Assembly: GCF_029227915.1 (NCBI RefSeq)
Contig: NC_079878.1
Coordinates: 21,601,501-21,665,500 of the forward strand
Length of the DNA stretch: 64,000 bases
Direction of reading: 5' to 3'
Source of the DNA: Hydractinia symbiolongicarpus
Lineage: Eukaryota; Cnidaria; Hydrozoa; Anthoathecata; Hydractiniidae
The translations under genes were made by a program, and so were the position numbers. This document shows, piece after piece, positions 12,201-24,600 of the stretch. How positions within the stretch are numbered: position 1 is the first letter of the stretch; each line of letters opens with the position of its first letter. The notes below the pieces were generated by a model. The model made no database searches and had not been told where the DNA came from. It saw only the letters and a list, made by a program, of their open reading frames with translations.

Positions 12201-15200
12201 CTATAAAGTTCCAAAGAAGTCATCTTAAATTAAATGCAGGATTCTATTCTGAGATTTAATTCTAAAACTTTAGCTGTTTGATGTTATTTAGGGTTACGAC
12301 ACAAATGTTGGTGAAGGAGGTGCTCAATTATCTGGTGGTCAGAAGCAAAGAATTGCAATAGCACGAGCGTTAATTCGTGATCCAAAGATATTGCTGTTTG
12401 ATGAAGCTACTTCAGCTCTTGACACTGAGAGTGAAGCTATTGTACAAGCAGCTATGGATAAGGTGTGTGTGTTTTCCTGTTTTTATCTATGGTTGCTGTC
12501 GAAAAATTTTGATTTTTTACGACTTTGGAGGAGGGTTTCGATTAGCAGAAAAAATATTATTGTGTTTGTTGATTTTTGAAGAACAATACAATTTTATATC
12601 ACATTCACATTCATTTTTGAAAATCTTGTTTTTTATGCTCAGAAATGTCATAACTACAAAACCGTGTTAAAAAGTAAAATGTTTCGCATTAGGCTAGCGA
12701 AGGACGCACAACTGTTATCATAGCACATAGATTATCTACTGTCCGAAATGCTAGCTCAATCGTGGCTGTAAAAGATGGAAAAGTAGCAGAGATTGGAACG
12801 CACAATGAATTAATGGAAAAACAAGGGGTATATTACCAGCTTGTTTTGCTACAAACAATGGCAGACGAATTGGAAGAGGAAGATTTAACCGAAACAGAGA
12901 AAGGTACTGTAATGCCTTCCAATCTTCAGGTAGAAGGAAAAAACACTCTTATACACGGTTGTTCCTGTTAGAACAGACTATATAAGAACATAAGGCTTCA
13001 ATGTTTTCGAACATTTAAGAACATTTAAGGCTATGCAATTCTAAGGAGTACTGAAAACCATCTTTAAAAATCCAAAAATGTCACTTTTTGAGATTTTACA
13101 CCAACGTGTATTATATTTATTATGTATTATATTACACTTCCTGAAAAAAAAATAATTTTGGAAATATATATTATGGCATAAATCGTCGCCTAGCATTGGA
13201 TCTTTTAACTTGCAATTTTTGTATATATTTAGATGAAATTCTTAAAGCTAAATTTATGCGCAGCATTTCTGCTATGTCTAGTGGAAGCGAAGAAGAACGA
13301 AATGTTTCCGTCAAACTTTCAAAGCAGTTATCTATAAGACATTCGATGAGAGCAAAATCAACAGTTGTATGTTTTTTTCTTTATTTAGTCTGGCTGAAAA
13401 GTTGTAATGAACATTTTATGCCACAAAGATTGTAAGAACTTTAATAAATGTGATAAAGTGAAAATTCTGTAAATAGTTTGTTTAATTTTTAAGTTTTTCA
13501 TCAAGGCAATTATATAAGGATTTATCCAAAAGAATGTTTATCCAAAATAATGGCAAAAGGAGGCATTTTTTGAATAGTGCTTATCCTGATGGACGGGTTC
13601 CTATAGAATTTTTAAGGACTGGGGAAGGACTAACGATATTACAAGAATGCAGGAAAGAATATTGTTAGCAAGAGAAATAAACTTCTTTTATCTTTAACAT
13701 TTTAGGATGTGAAGAAAGACTCGAAGAGTGAAAAGGAAGAGGACTATAAACCACCCCCTGCTGGTATAGGGAGAATTATGGCTTTAAATAAAACAGAATG
13801 GCCTTATTTAGTTGTGGGTGGCTTTTTCAGTGCTATTGTTGGTGCCTTTCCTGTAGCATTCGCCGTTATACTCAGCGAGCTTCTTGTAGTAAGTATGTTT
13901 TTTTTAAGAAATATTAGGTCAAACAGCAACAGTTTACAGCTTCCAACATTCTGTATCTTGTCGTTTTTTATTTGTTATTGTTTGGGACGTGTAGAGATAA
14001 GTTAACTTTAAAAGAGTTTGCAACGGATCTTCTCAACAACCAATAAAAATCACGAAAGGGTTGCCATCTTTTGTGTTATGCAGATTGAGCGTATATGCCG
14101 ATGCTGGGAAGGATTTGCACATAGCTTGTTTTTTACTTTTAGACTTTTACAAAACCACCTGAGCAAATGAAAGAGGAGTCACGGAAATGGGCGTTAGGGT
14201 TTTTAGCCCTGGGTGTTGTGGATTGCGTATCATTATTTTTCTCTGTAAGGAATACATTTTTTTACGAGCTATGTCTAATCACAGAAAATGAAATTTTAAA
14301 AGTGCTTCTTGTTTTTTAGGCTTACCTGTTTGGGATAGCAGGAGAAATTTTAACCCGTCGATTAAGGAGAATGACATTCACAGCGATACTGAAACAGGTA
14401 TTGCGAATTGTCGTAATGACGTTTTTTAAAAAATGTTTTTAGATATTTTTGGTTTAACATTTTGTGATTATTCTGAGTATAAACGCATTTTTTTAATAAG
14501 AATCGTATTTTTTTGTGTTGTTTCAAGAAAATCGACATTTTGATTTTTAAATAATTCTTAAAAGTGATTCTTAAATAATTGTTAAAGCGCTTGACCAAAG
14601 TTGAAACTGTTGGAGAATAAGATGACATTAAAACACGGTTGAACGAACAAGGAAAAGACTTACACTCTATAAAAACCAATGTTTAACACATTTTCAAAAT
14701 ATGCATGTTTGGTTATACACAGCTATATTATTCTATGTATTTAGTTACTTCTGGGAAAATATTTTCAAAATGAATAAGTTAAATTCTTCGAATTTTGCAC
14801 AGAAAAACAAAATGGTGTCCGATGATAGAGCCTAAAATTTTAGAAATCGAGCTTCAATCTTTTTTAATTTTTTTACATCTTTCTGCTTCATTTATTGTCT
14901 TGCTTCTGTTTTAACCTTTGTTGGATAATTTTTTTTGTAGGAAATTGCATTTTTTGACCATCCAGATAACAGTACCGGAAAATTGACAGCGAGACTTGCA
15001 ACTGATGCATCAAACGTGAATGGAGTAAGTTCGCCTCATAGCACTACACTCGTTGTTTTTCCCTAGTTAACCCCGGACATAATGCTTGTGAAAAAGGCAG
15101 TTTTTTAGTATTTCTTGAAATGGCCAAACAGCCTCACTTGGCCGGTACTCTGCAGCCAGTTAGCTGAAAACGTTTTACCTTGCTAGGGATGTAGCCCGGT

Positions 15201-18200
15201 TATCAACATGTCCGCATTATGAAACAATCCCCCCGAAAAGAATTAACAAAATCGAGGAATTGGGATGTGCGGACGTAGCAAAAATAATTAAAACCATCTA
15301 AGATTTTGGATCTAACCAAATAACCAAGTTCTAAGCCCACTGTAAACACCACAAGTAAACATGGATAAGTTCGAAATGCGTGTTACTTGTAAAGAAACGG
15401 CTTTTCTGATATTCACAAGTTGTAGTAATAATACCTATGTGTAGTCTTCAATGTTCTTTAGGCTACCAGCAGTCGTTTGAACACGATGATACAAGTTGTA
15501 TTCATGTTGTTGTTAGCTCTGGGCGTAGCATTCGGTTACAGTTGGAAACTCACCTTAGTGATTATCGCTTTTGCTCCGTTTTTACTGTTTGCTGGTGCAG
15601 CTCATACGAAAATTTTCACAAGCTTCGCTGCCGAAGAAGGTAAAAGGCTAATTCATGCGAGTGCTTTGGCTAATCAAGCTATTATGAACATAAGGACTGT
15701 CGCTACGATTGGAAGGGAGAGCTACTTTATTGAGAAATATACTGAACTCATTGAGCAACCGTACAGGTACCTTGTTTGAGCTTGTTTATTTTTATTAGTA
15801 TTTGCTTGCTTGTTTGTTTGTATGTTTGTTTATTTTATTTGCTTTTCCTTTTAATTGCTTTTGTTGTTATGCATATTTGCTTGTTTAGGCAATCTCTTCG
15901 AAAGTCTTTTGTTTTTGGCGTTACGTTTGGTTTATCGAGCTCACTTATGATGTTAGCGAATGCTGCTGCATTTTCTCTCGGTGGTAAACTAGTGCAAGAT
16001 GAAGAAATAACATTTGACGAAATGTTCAAGTACGATACGCGAATCTCTCGTTGTTATTATTATTATTATAATTGTTATTTTTATTGTTAATATTACAAGA
16101 TCGCGTCAAGGGCTATATGAACACGTAGTGAAGGCACGTTTGAACGAAACTGTTTTCAGAAGTGCGCCTTTCTAATATTTATCAAACAATATATGTCTTT
16201 GTTTATAGAGTTGTGTTAGCTGCAGTGTTCGGCGCGATGATTGCTGGTCAAATTGCTTCATTTGCTCCTGATTATGTTGCGGCTAAAGTGTCAGCTGCTC
16301 GTATCTTTAACCTGCTTGACCGTGTTCCTGCTATCAATGCTTTTAGTACAAGTGGATCTCGTCTAGTAAGAATAATTTGTTACCGTAACGTAAACGTATT
16401 GTAACGTTAACCTATACAGGCGTTACCAGAGCGTTACTGACAAAAACAGGGTTGGTAACTAAACAGGTTTTGAAAGAGGGTTGATAACCAGACATTTGAA
16501 AGTGGGTTGGTAATTGGACAGGTTATTAGAGAGGATTGGTAACCAGTACAGGCTTTAGGGAAAGTGTTGGTAACCAGTCGACTTTAAGTGACAGGATTTC
16601 AGAGAGAGAGTTAATAACTGGACAGGTTTTAAAAGAGGGTTGCTAACCAGACAGTTCAGAAAGGGCTGATAATTGGACAGAATATAAGAAAGGGTTAGCA
16701 ACTAGACAGACTCTAAGAAAAAGCTGATATTTAAACAGGCTTTGATTGAGGGCTGGTAACCACTACAAGTGGTTGGGAACTAAACGGGCTTTCAGAAAGA
16801 GAGAGAGAGAGAGCTAGTAATCCAGCAACCTTCGAATGGTAAGCAGTACAAGCTTTGAGAGAGCGTTGGTAATAGTACAGGCTTTAAGATAGAACGTTTC
16901 AGTGTTATTGCATTGCCGCTGAGGTCTTTTTTTAAAACTTTCATAAAAACTATTTTTAGGAGAAAGTTGATGGACACATCGACTTTGAAAGTGTGTCTTT
17001 CAACTATCCAACTAGGCCTGACGTCAACGTTCTGCAGCAGTTATCATTTGGAATAAAATCGGGTCAAAAAGTGGCGCTGGTTGGCGCGTCTGGGTGTGGC
17101 AAGAGCACCAGTGTTGGATTATTAGAAAGATTCTACGACCCCTTTGAAGGAACAGTTAAAATCGATAATCACGACATCAAAGATTTCAACGTCAAGTGGT
17201 TGCGTTCGCAGCTGGGTTTAGTGTCACAAGAACCAGTCTTATTTGCTCGCAGCATAAAAGATAATATTAAATATGGTCTGGACGAGGAGATCGCAGATGA
17301 GCTAGTCCAAGCTGCAGCTGAAAAAGCCAATATACACGGTTTTATTTCAAACTTACCAAAGGTTTGTGCAATCTCTATCTGTATTTTCCAAATACTTATT
17401 GTTATCATACGGTATGATAAACAAAGCAGCAACGCTTACAGTAACCAAACAATTTTAAGTTCCGATGTAAAGGTGGGTTTACAGTCTATTCGTCGTAGAC
17501 GTGCGAATAAGGGGAATACAAAATATCGTTGCAAATGAAAGAATGCAGTTCACACTAGCGCGAAAAATAAAACAACTGCACATACTGAATGAGTCAGTTA
17601 TTTTTTAGTTTGGTACCAGCAGTTTTACACTATTTCAGCACATTTCAGCACTTTTTTATTTATTGATATTGATACTCAATATTATACTTAACAATCAGAT
17701 ATTCAATATTGCACTCGTTTTCTATTTTGAAATCTGATTGGTTAATAAATTCCCATTCGCCGTGGTAGTTGAACTTATTGCAACTACTGCGACGAATGCT
17801 GGCGAATGAAAGAAAATAACGTTGTATGCTTAAAATAAGTATTGCGCATGTGCAGATTCATAAACGCTTATTCGTGCGACTACGGCGAATGAAGTGTAAA
17901 CCCCACTTTAATGTGTGACATTTCCAATATATCTTTTTTGAGCTACAAGGCGGAAAACTTTATCATATAAGGAATGATTTATTACTAATATTATTTCACT
18001 TTTTTTATTTAATATTTCTTTTTTATTTCAGGGTTACGATACAATGGTTGGAGAGAAGGGAACGTTGATTTCAGGCGGTCAGAAGCAACGAATTGCAATT
18101 GCCCGCGCGTTGATTAGAAATCCCAAAATAATGTTGCTTGATGAAGCTACTTCAGCCCTAGATTCAGAAAGTGAAAAGGTAAAACGCATGTTATTGCGTT

Positions 18201-19393
18201 GCAGCAAAGTCAATTGTTATTGTGGTGTAATTCACTTCCCCTGTAGCAGAAATATAGTGTTTTTTCTATTATTTTCAAATTGCTCTAAGTCTGCATATAC
18301 ATAGCTTTTTATAAGCAAATAACATTTAAAAACTTGACTTTTATACTTAAAATATTTTTACGAATAAGATTTTCTTTTTTGTTTTCTTTTGACTATCTAC
18401 GGCCAACGAATTGGTTTTGCAAGTGAAGGTTTTGGGGGGAGGAAATGGAGTGTGACAGTAAAAAAAAAATTTTGAATTTCTTCAGACTGAATAAAGAACT
18501 GTAGTTAGTGCATTCTCATATGACGCGTTTGGCCACCTTGAAAGGCAAAATTCTCTTATTGTTTGGGAAGTCTATACAACTTATGGTTTTGGGCCAACTA
18601 GGTGGTTATGTGGTATTTTGCAGACTGTATATGAAAAACAACTTCATGTACGGGAAGTGCAAATGAAATTTAAAAGTCACTTTTTTAAAAAAGTACTTGT
18701 ACCACTGGAAAGATCTTGAAGGAAGGATAAAAAATGGTACGTGTGAATCTTACTTGTTGTAAGAGGTATGGTCTACTAAATGCTTAAAAAACTGCCTTAA
18801 TATGACATAAATGCTGATGTCAGCATTTATAAGGTAGTCATTGGAGAGACGTTAACAATTTGTTTATAGACATAGTTTTACCTTTTTTTCGTTAAGGGGT
18901 CATTTCATGTTGAAAAATGATAAATTAAAATCTTGCAGGACATTTTGGGGGACGAGTACCCGTATTTGACTTTTCACCATATTTTGTCAAATTCAGGCAG
19001 ACTATAATTATGTGAATGTAAGACGTTCCATTTTTCATCCTTTTTTGCGAGATCTATCCTGTGTGGTATAGTTAGTTTCTAACTGCAGCGCTAACAAAAC
19101 TATTCTAGTTAAAGGTGGCATCTCGCTGCCTATTTGCTTGGACTATCCACTAGGTTCCAAAACCTTAGTTTATTACGCTATGATATTCTTTCTTTCCTTA
19201 GATTGTACAAGAAGCACTTGATGTAGCCATGGAAGGCCGTACATCCATCATTATAGCGCATCGTTTATCAACCGTGCAAAACTCTGATCTTATCGTTGTT
19301 GTTCAGCATGGAAAAATTGTTGAAATGGGAACACACCAAGAATTGATAGCTAACAAAGGACCATACTTCTTGCTGAATCAAGCACAGTTGTAA
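6140..19393 (+). CDS. ABCB1-like: ABCB full transporter (P-glycoprotein/MDR type)
   Basis: ATP-driven exporter of lipids or hydrophobic drugs, expected in the plasma membrane. Exons: a first exon (see the three alternatives), then 8652-8712, 9777-10144, 10229-10525, 10699-10815, 10896-11064, 11296-11409, 11543-11668, 11759-11965, 12292-12462, 12693-12903, 13233-13366, 13706-13888, 14143-14244, 14320-14397, 14941-15024, 15462-15766, 15889-16029, 16209-16365, 16960-17361, 18032-18178, 19202-19393 (TAA). With the 7240 start this gives 1307 aa, close to the usual 1280. Layout is TMD1-NBD1-linker-TMD2-NBD2. NBD1 has Walker [10 protein letters not shown] near residue 448, Q-loop SQEPVLF, signature LSGGQ near 552, Walker [13 protein letters not shown] and AHRLSTV. 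NBD2 has GASGCGKST near 1103, signature ISGGQ near 1208 (Leu replaced by Ile), [12 protein letters not shown] and AHRLSTV. Both catalytic sites look competent. Which ABCB1/4/5/11-like ortholog it is cannot be decided here. Confidence 0.95.
7240..7397 (+). CDS. ABCB alternative first coding exon 1b
   Basis: ATG 7240 opens 52 codons ([18 protein letters not shown] at the start) ending in a strong phase-2 donor (GG|GTAAGA). The acidic cytoplasmic N-terminus matches the low-complexity leader of P-glycoproteins. Its second half is homologous to exon 1a. It joins the exon at 8652 to give 1307 aa. Confidence 0.65.
7805..7962 (+). CDS. ABCB alternative first coding exon 1c
   Basis: ATG 7805 opens 52 codons of acidic sequence ([18 protein letters not shown] at the start) ending in a phase-2 donor (AT|GTAAGA). 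It has the same phase as exons 1a and 1b and also splices in frame to 8652. A short GNVEVKIV segment may be a diverged version of the ENVDT motif. It is the nearest first exon to the transporter body. Confidence 0.55.
16390..16895. repeat. Degenerate minisatellite in an ABCB intron
   Basis: The intron between 16365 and 16960 is filled with imperfect units of roughly 35-45 bp. Units carry variants of GGTTGGTAACCAG, then ACAGG, then TTTAAGAAAGAGG. Around a dozen diverged units can be traced. It explains the size of this intron and carries no coding sequence. Confidence 0.7.
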
Positions 19394-19968
19394 GATTTAT
19401 AAATCATACCGAAAACTGGGAGATATTTTTATTATCAATTTTTAACAGAAAACTGAAACTCCAAAAAAGTGGATCTGCTTCGCGACAGGTTTTATTATAT
19501 TTTAAGTTATAGACGCAATAATATTTTTGTTACTATTGGAATACGTTACTGGTATTTATGGTTTATTTATATATGGTAATCTTCATAGTTTCATTGTAAC
19601 GTTGTTGTTCCATTTGTTGCACATATTGTTGCAAATACTCTTTATGATGCAGCGTTTCGAAAAAAAGCGTTTTGATGTACAGAAAGGGCTCTAGATGCTT
19701 TTCCCCAAGCGAAATCTTATAAATCTATATAAATTTATATAAATTTTTCTTTAGTGTTTTTTCCACCGCCGTTTATAAGTATAGTAGTGATGCGGAAAAT
19801 TCCATCGGTCATTATATAACGAATCTTGTTTTTTCGCCTCCACTTCATATATAAGAGAGATAATACTGCATATGTATGTTAATTTTTTTACAACATATTT
19901 TTAGGTAACTATTTACTGATAACTATGTTATTTTTACTCTTCCTCGTTACCAGGGTTTGTTGCCTCAG

Positions 19969-20028
19969 GTCAAGCGCATACTTGACAGAGTTCCTGACCT
20001 CAAAAAGACAAGAACCTCTGGAAACGGG
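19969..20028 (+). pseudogene. Relic ABCB-type exon fragment
   Basis: After an acceptor-like TGCCTCAG the sequence reads VKRILDRVPDLKKTRTSGNG. This resembles the segment joining TMD to NBD in ABCB proteins; the intact copy in this gene reads [19 protein letters not shown] in exon 16209-16365. A donor-like GTTGAT follows. No neighbouring NBD exon is present, so it is probably a remnant of a lost tandem transporter copy or of a duplicated exon. Confidence 0.5.
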
Positions 20029-20632
20029 GTTGATTTTTATTTCAAGGGATTATATAAAGTTCAGTTAATTGTGTATCACTTATATAAAATATACTTCTCT
20101 TGTTATTACATATATTTATTTTAGCATCTTTAAAGATAAAACCCTGCTTTTTTGTAATCATAAATTTACAGGCATGGCTGAGGCTGAATTTTAAAACTTA
20201 AGCTAAAAACGGAACACATAAGAAATCACCAAACTCGTCTCCAGGGCATATTGTGTCTCAGGAACGAAGTTGGAATTACACAGTTTAAAGAAATGTGGCA
20301 GTGATCCCAAAATTATTTTTGTGTTCTTACTTGTTAGCTCTGATCAAGTTTTTATTTATACGAATAACTTTCATTGATCCCACCAAATTGTTGAACTGCA
20401 AAATTGCATTTTATTGTTCATGTGCAGACTGTCAGAGAGACTGAGGTGATGGTGAAGATGGACATTGCTCACTTCGCCTCAATTCTATGTGAAAAACTAA
20501 CAAGCTTAGTAGGACAGATTGGTCACAGACGATAATATTAATAAATCTACATAACTAATTCATATCTTTCATTGTGTTTTTGAGAAAGTTAAAAATCTTT
20601 AACTGCTGTCTCCAACAGAATAGATGATTCGT

Positions 20633-20780
20633 CAACCTCGGTCCCAGGGAATTTTGTCTTGTTGATGAAGTTTACAGTGGCCACTCCGTAATAACAGCTC
20701 AGTGGCCACAAGACCCTTGGGACGCGTTTGCCACATCGTAGCAACAACTTAGGGGTCACAAGACCCTGGAGATGAGGTCG
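20633..20780. mobile_element. 148-bp MITE with perfect 9-bp target duplication
   Basis: It begins CAACCTCGGTCCCAGGG and ends CCTGGAGATGAGGTCG, imperfect inverted ends of the same family as 5144-5196. The direct repeat ATGATTCGT flanks it at 20624-20632 and 20781-20789. The interior has two related segments ending in CACAAGACCCT. It is non-autonomous and codes for nothing. Confidence 0.75.
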
Positions 20781-21152
20781 ATGATTCGTCTCAAACTCGC
20801 TTTATAGCGCTAATTCAAATGAAGAATGTTGGTCATTGATTTTGCTTGTTAAGAAGTTTAAGGATTAGCTATAAGTTTTCATACAAGAAATTCTACTTTG
20901 GAGATGTGAAATATCGACTCGCGAAATTCAAGGTAACGTAAATGGCGAAATAACCGCCCAGCGGTTTTAAACTGAAACGCTTCTTAAATCGCTTCTTAAA
21001 AACGCTTTTAACGAAGAACTTAGTGTAGCTTAGCTTTATTTCGGCAGAATATTGAAAAATAAAAACAAAATAGAAAAATTTTTTTACACAACCTTCTCGA
21101 ATTAAATTTCATCGAATTGAAATTTGGGGCGTTTTTTTCAAAAGGCCTTCAT

Positions 21153-21199
21153 CACGGCTGTTTCAGCTAGCGAGATTTCGGAAACTCAGACTGCGCATG
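21153..21199 (+). repeat. Left terminal inverted repeat of the RAG1-like transposon
   Basis: Outer 14-bp block CACGGCTGTTTCAG (21153-21166), a 12-bp spacer (21167-21178) and an inner 21-bp block (21179-21199) beginning CGGAAACT and ending CTGCGCATG. The blocks match the right end with one mismatch in 35 positions; the spacer does not. Confidence 0.88.
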
Positions 21200-21632
21200 T
21201 CAAAAAAAAATTTAAAATAAGGACTGGGGCGAGTTGCGCTTAAAAGTAAACAAATTTTAGGGTAGCTAGCACCAGGTTTAATAGGCATTTTAATCACATA
21301 AACCAACTTAAGGACTGGAAACTAAGTGGTTTAAATAAAATATAGTCCTATACCAATAAGATTAATTCAAATACAAAGCTATTCGCTTGTTGCCTAGCTA
21401 AAACAAAACAAAAACTTTCAACCTCCATTTTGAAGACTGTGGACACCATGCCAACTTAAAGCAAAATATTTTCAGATACGAAGTTATCCCACAGATAATT
21501 TTTATAAAAATCATTCCAAGATAGTTACGAGATACGAATAAAAAAAGAACTGTAGGTGTATCAGTACATTACGAATTGATATTGTATCAAACATTAGGTA
21601 CTTTTTTTTCAAAATTTTTGTTAAAGTTCAAG

Positions 21633-24600
21633 ATGGCTACTGGGGATTTACACCTAGCTCGGTTGAACAAGCTGTGTCGAATATGTGGAAACACTCTGCC
21701 TGGACGATCACATATTGTCCAAGAGCACATAAAGAACTTGGACAGTATTTTCAGAGCTGATTTTTATTCTGATCGGGCAGGCATTCACCCAAAAAAATTC
21801 TGTCACTCGTGCTTTGCTACAATAAGTAATGTCCTAAAACGTGACTCAGCTACCGCTATTGTGCCTGTTAAATGGTATACACATAAAGACACCGAGTGCA
21901 AAACATGCATATTAAGTGCACAAAAAAAGAGAGGTGGCAAACCTATGAAAAGAAGGGGCGGTGGTAACCCAACACACAAAGCTGTGGATTCCGCAGAAAA
22001 AACTTGGACACCCCTAGAACTTAATAAAATTTACAGAAAAACCTCTGAACTTTTTGACTATAGTGGAAACGTTCTCTCAGACATAAATATCAGTGAAGGC
22101 AACTGGGAACATCTGATTTGTGCTTTGTGTAGCAATATTTTAAAAAGGCCATTAATGATAAACCAATGTAACCACGTGTTTTGTGCCTTGTGTTTAACAA
22201 ATTGGTTGGAAAATTCAAATAGATGTCCCACCTGCAGCATCCCAACAACACCCGGGGATGTCTCGCCTGGTTTGTGCATTTCCAGGATTTTAAACACACG
22301 AGTTGTCAAGGGAACATGTGGTTGTTCATTTAAACTGCTGTCTGCACAATCGCACACATGCTCTCCAGCATTGTCATTTACAACACTAGAGATGATGCAG
22401 TTGAGCCCTTCCAAGCCTGTACCGAAAAAGGTAGAAGAATGCATTGCTCATGTGGTTGGAATAAAAATGCAGCAGTCAAACTTGCCGAATAAAACTGTCC
22501 AATTGCCCAGTGGAAGTTCACAAGTAAGATTACTTATGTATGGAGTGGACTCAGTAAAAGTGATTTGACATTGACTTTTTTTAACAAGCAACTGATTTTC
22601 AAACGGCTGATAAAGCAAAAAATTTTGATCTTAGCAATTTTAAGGCTGAAATCAAAACTGAAAATAAGTTGCTTTTGTATATGTCTATATATGTGCATAC
22701 CTAGGTTATCATTTTTTTACAATTCCAGTGAAATGTTTCTTATACACATTTTTTATACAAAAAACAAGCCATAATAAGAACAAGACAAATTTTAAAATGT
22801 TCAGAGTAAATAATTAAAAATAATAATAAATATAAGTAAGTGGCTAGAGGGGTCACAGAATATAGGAAGTTTTGGGGGTCAATAAAAACCATTCTATATA
22901 TTAGGAGATTTACTAAAATTTTGATGTGCCCACCCTAAATGCTAAGGCGTCTACATCGTTAAGTGATCTTATATAAAAAATGTGTATAACTACTTTATAC
23001 AAAAATACAAAACTATGCTATGTTATATTAAAAATAATGTACACATAATTGTCTGTAACAATATGATAATTTTAATAGTAATATTACATTTTACATAAAA
23101 CAAATTAATAACATATGTTCCATATTTTAGCCATTGACAATAACACCCATTAGAATTCCTCGCAAGTCTTCTGATGAAACATGTGAAAGGAATGTGCGGA
23201 AAAGAGCAAATACAGCCAAGGAGTTAATCCATCTGATGTCTGGTGAAGAAACCCAATCTGTCACAAAACAGACCACAGCACTGCTAAAGTCTATGGAAGA
23301 AAGTGACAGAAATACTATCATTAAAAATTTGGGTACAGAAGTCATTATTCCAGCCAATCACATCACAGCAATGAAATCAAATTTAAACATGCCATGGAAT
23401 CAACTACGTGAAATATCACGTTGGTTGAAAACATTCAACATAAAAATTGAATCAGAAAAAAAAGCAAGAAGTGTCGCTGCTGAATGGGTAGGCCAAGGAC
23501 TGAGAGTTGAGCTGGCTCCTCTCACCAAATTATCAGTTGGAAACAGGGTATCCGTTATACCTAGGCCCTGGGGGTATCTGTATAATGTAGTTGGCCACAT
23601 TCTGTATCAACTCAAAAAGCTAGAATGTCACAATTTACTTGTAAAACATAGTTTCATTCCTGACAATGAGATCCATGTTAAAATTGGTGGAGACCATGGA
23701 GGAAATAGTTTTAAAATGGCATATCAAATAGGCAATGTTCTAAACCCAAACAAGAAGGAAAACACAATAATGTTTAGCATTTTTGAAGGTAACAAACATT
23801 AATGCAATATATTACAAATATGAAAAAAAAAAAATTAAAACTGGAATTTCCAAAATTCTATGCATGTGATGTCTAATTGTGATCTAAAGTAGAAATGATC
23901 TAAGTGATCTAAAGTAGAAATCAAAACATTTTTTATATTTTTTTTTTAAATTAGGGAAAGACACAAGAACAAACTTAAGAGTCTGCCTTGAACGGTTTCG
24001 ACCACAAATAAAAATGCTGCAACAAGTCAAATATAAAGAGTCGATATTCCGTGTATTTATGTATGGCGACTACGAATTTCTGTGTGCAATGTATGGTATA
24101 ACTGGTGCAAATGGTAAATATTAATTACTTAAGATCTGGGGCAAGTTGCTAGTTGATAATCAAAATTAATTAATTTTTGACCACAAATAAAAATGCTGCA
24201 ACAAGTCAAATATAAAGAGTCGATATTCCGTGTATTTATGTATGGCGACTACGAATTTCTGTGTGCAATGTATGGTATAACTGGTGCAAATGGTAAATAT
24301 TAATTACTTAAGATCTGGGGCAAGTTGCTAGTTGATAATCAAAATTAATTAATTTTTACAGAACTTTTTTTGCAACTTCATAAAGTTCCTGTAGTTTAAC
24401 AATGGGTTTTTACTACGCAGATATGGGAAATGCATAGTTAAAAATGGTTTATTTTTAAAAGTTTCTAATAAAATATGTATACTTTAACATTTGTGTTTAG
24501 GGCGTCACAGCTGTTTGTTTTGCAACATTACCTCAAAACTAATGAACATCCCAGTGTTTACTCGCAAGAAATTTAAGAAAAGGTCACTGGCGACACTTGA

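Larger units (their letters stand above)
19394..21148. other. ABCB 3' flank and intergenic DNA
   Basis: This stretch holds the 3' untranslated region of the transporter, a relic transporter-like exon at 19969-20028 and a MITE at 20633-20780. No clear canonical poly(A) signal lies in the first kilobase after the stop. No other coding sequence is visible before the transposon. Confidence 0.5.

Noticed and set aside
21576-21632. Upstream in-frame ATG of the transposase
   Set aside because: The extra 19 residues (rich in Phe, Leu, Lys) have no zinc-region counterpart and the ATG context is poor; ATG 21633 has a good context and puts the CRICG motif at the usual place near the N-terminus.
22058-22444. 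128-codon open frame on the - strand
   Set aside because: It is antisense to the RING-coding first exon of the transposase and lacks any motif.
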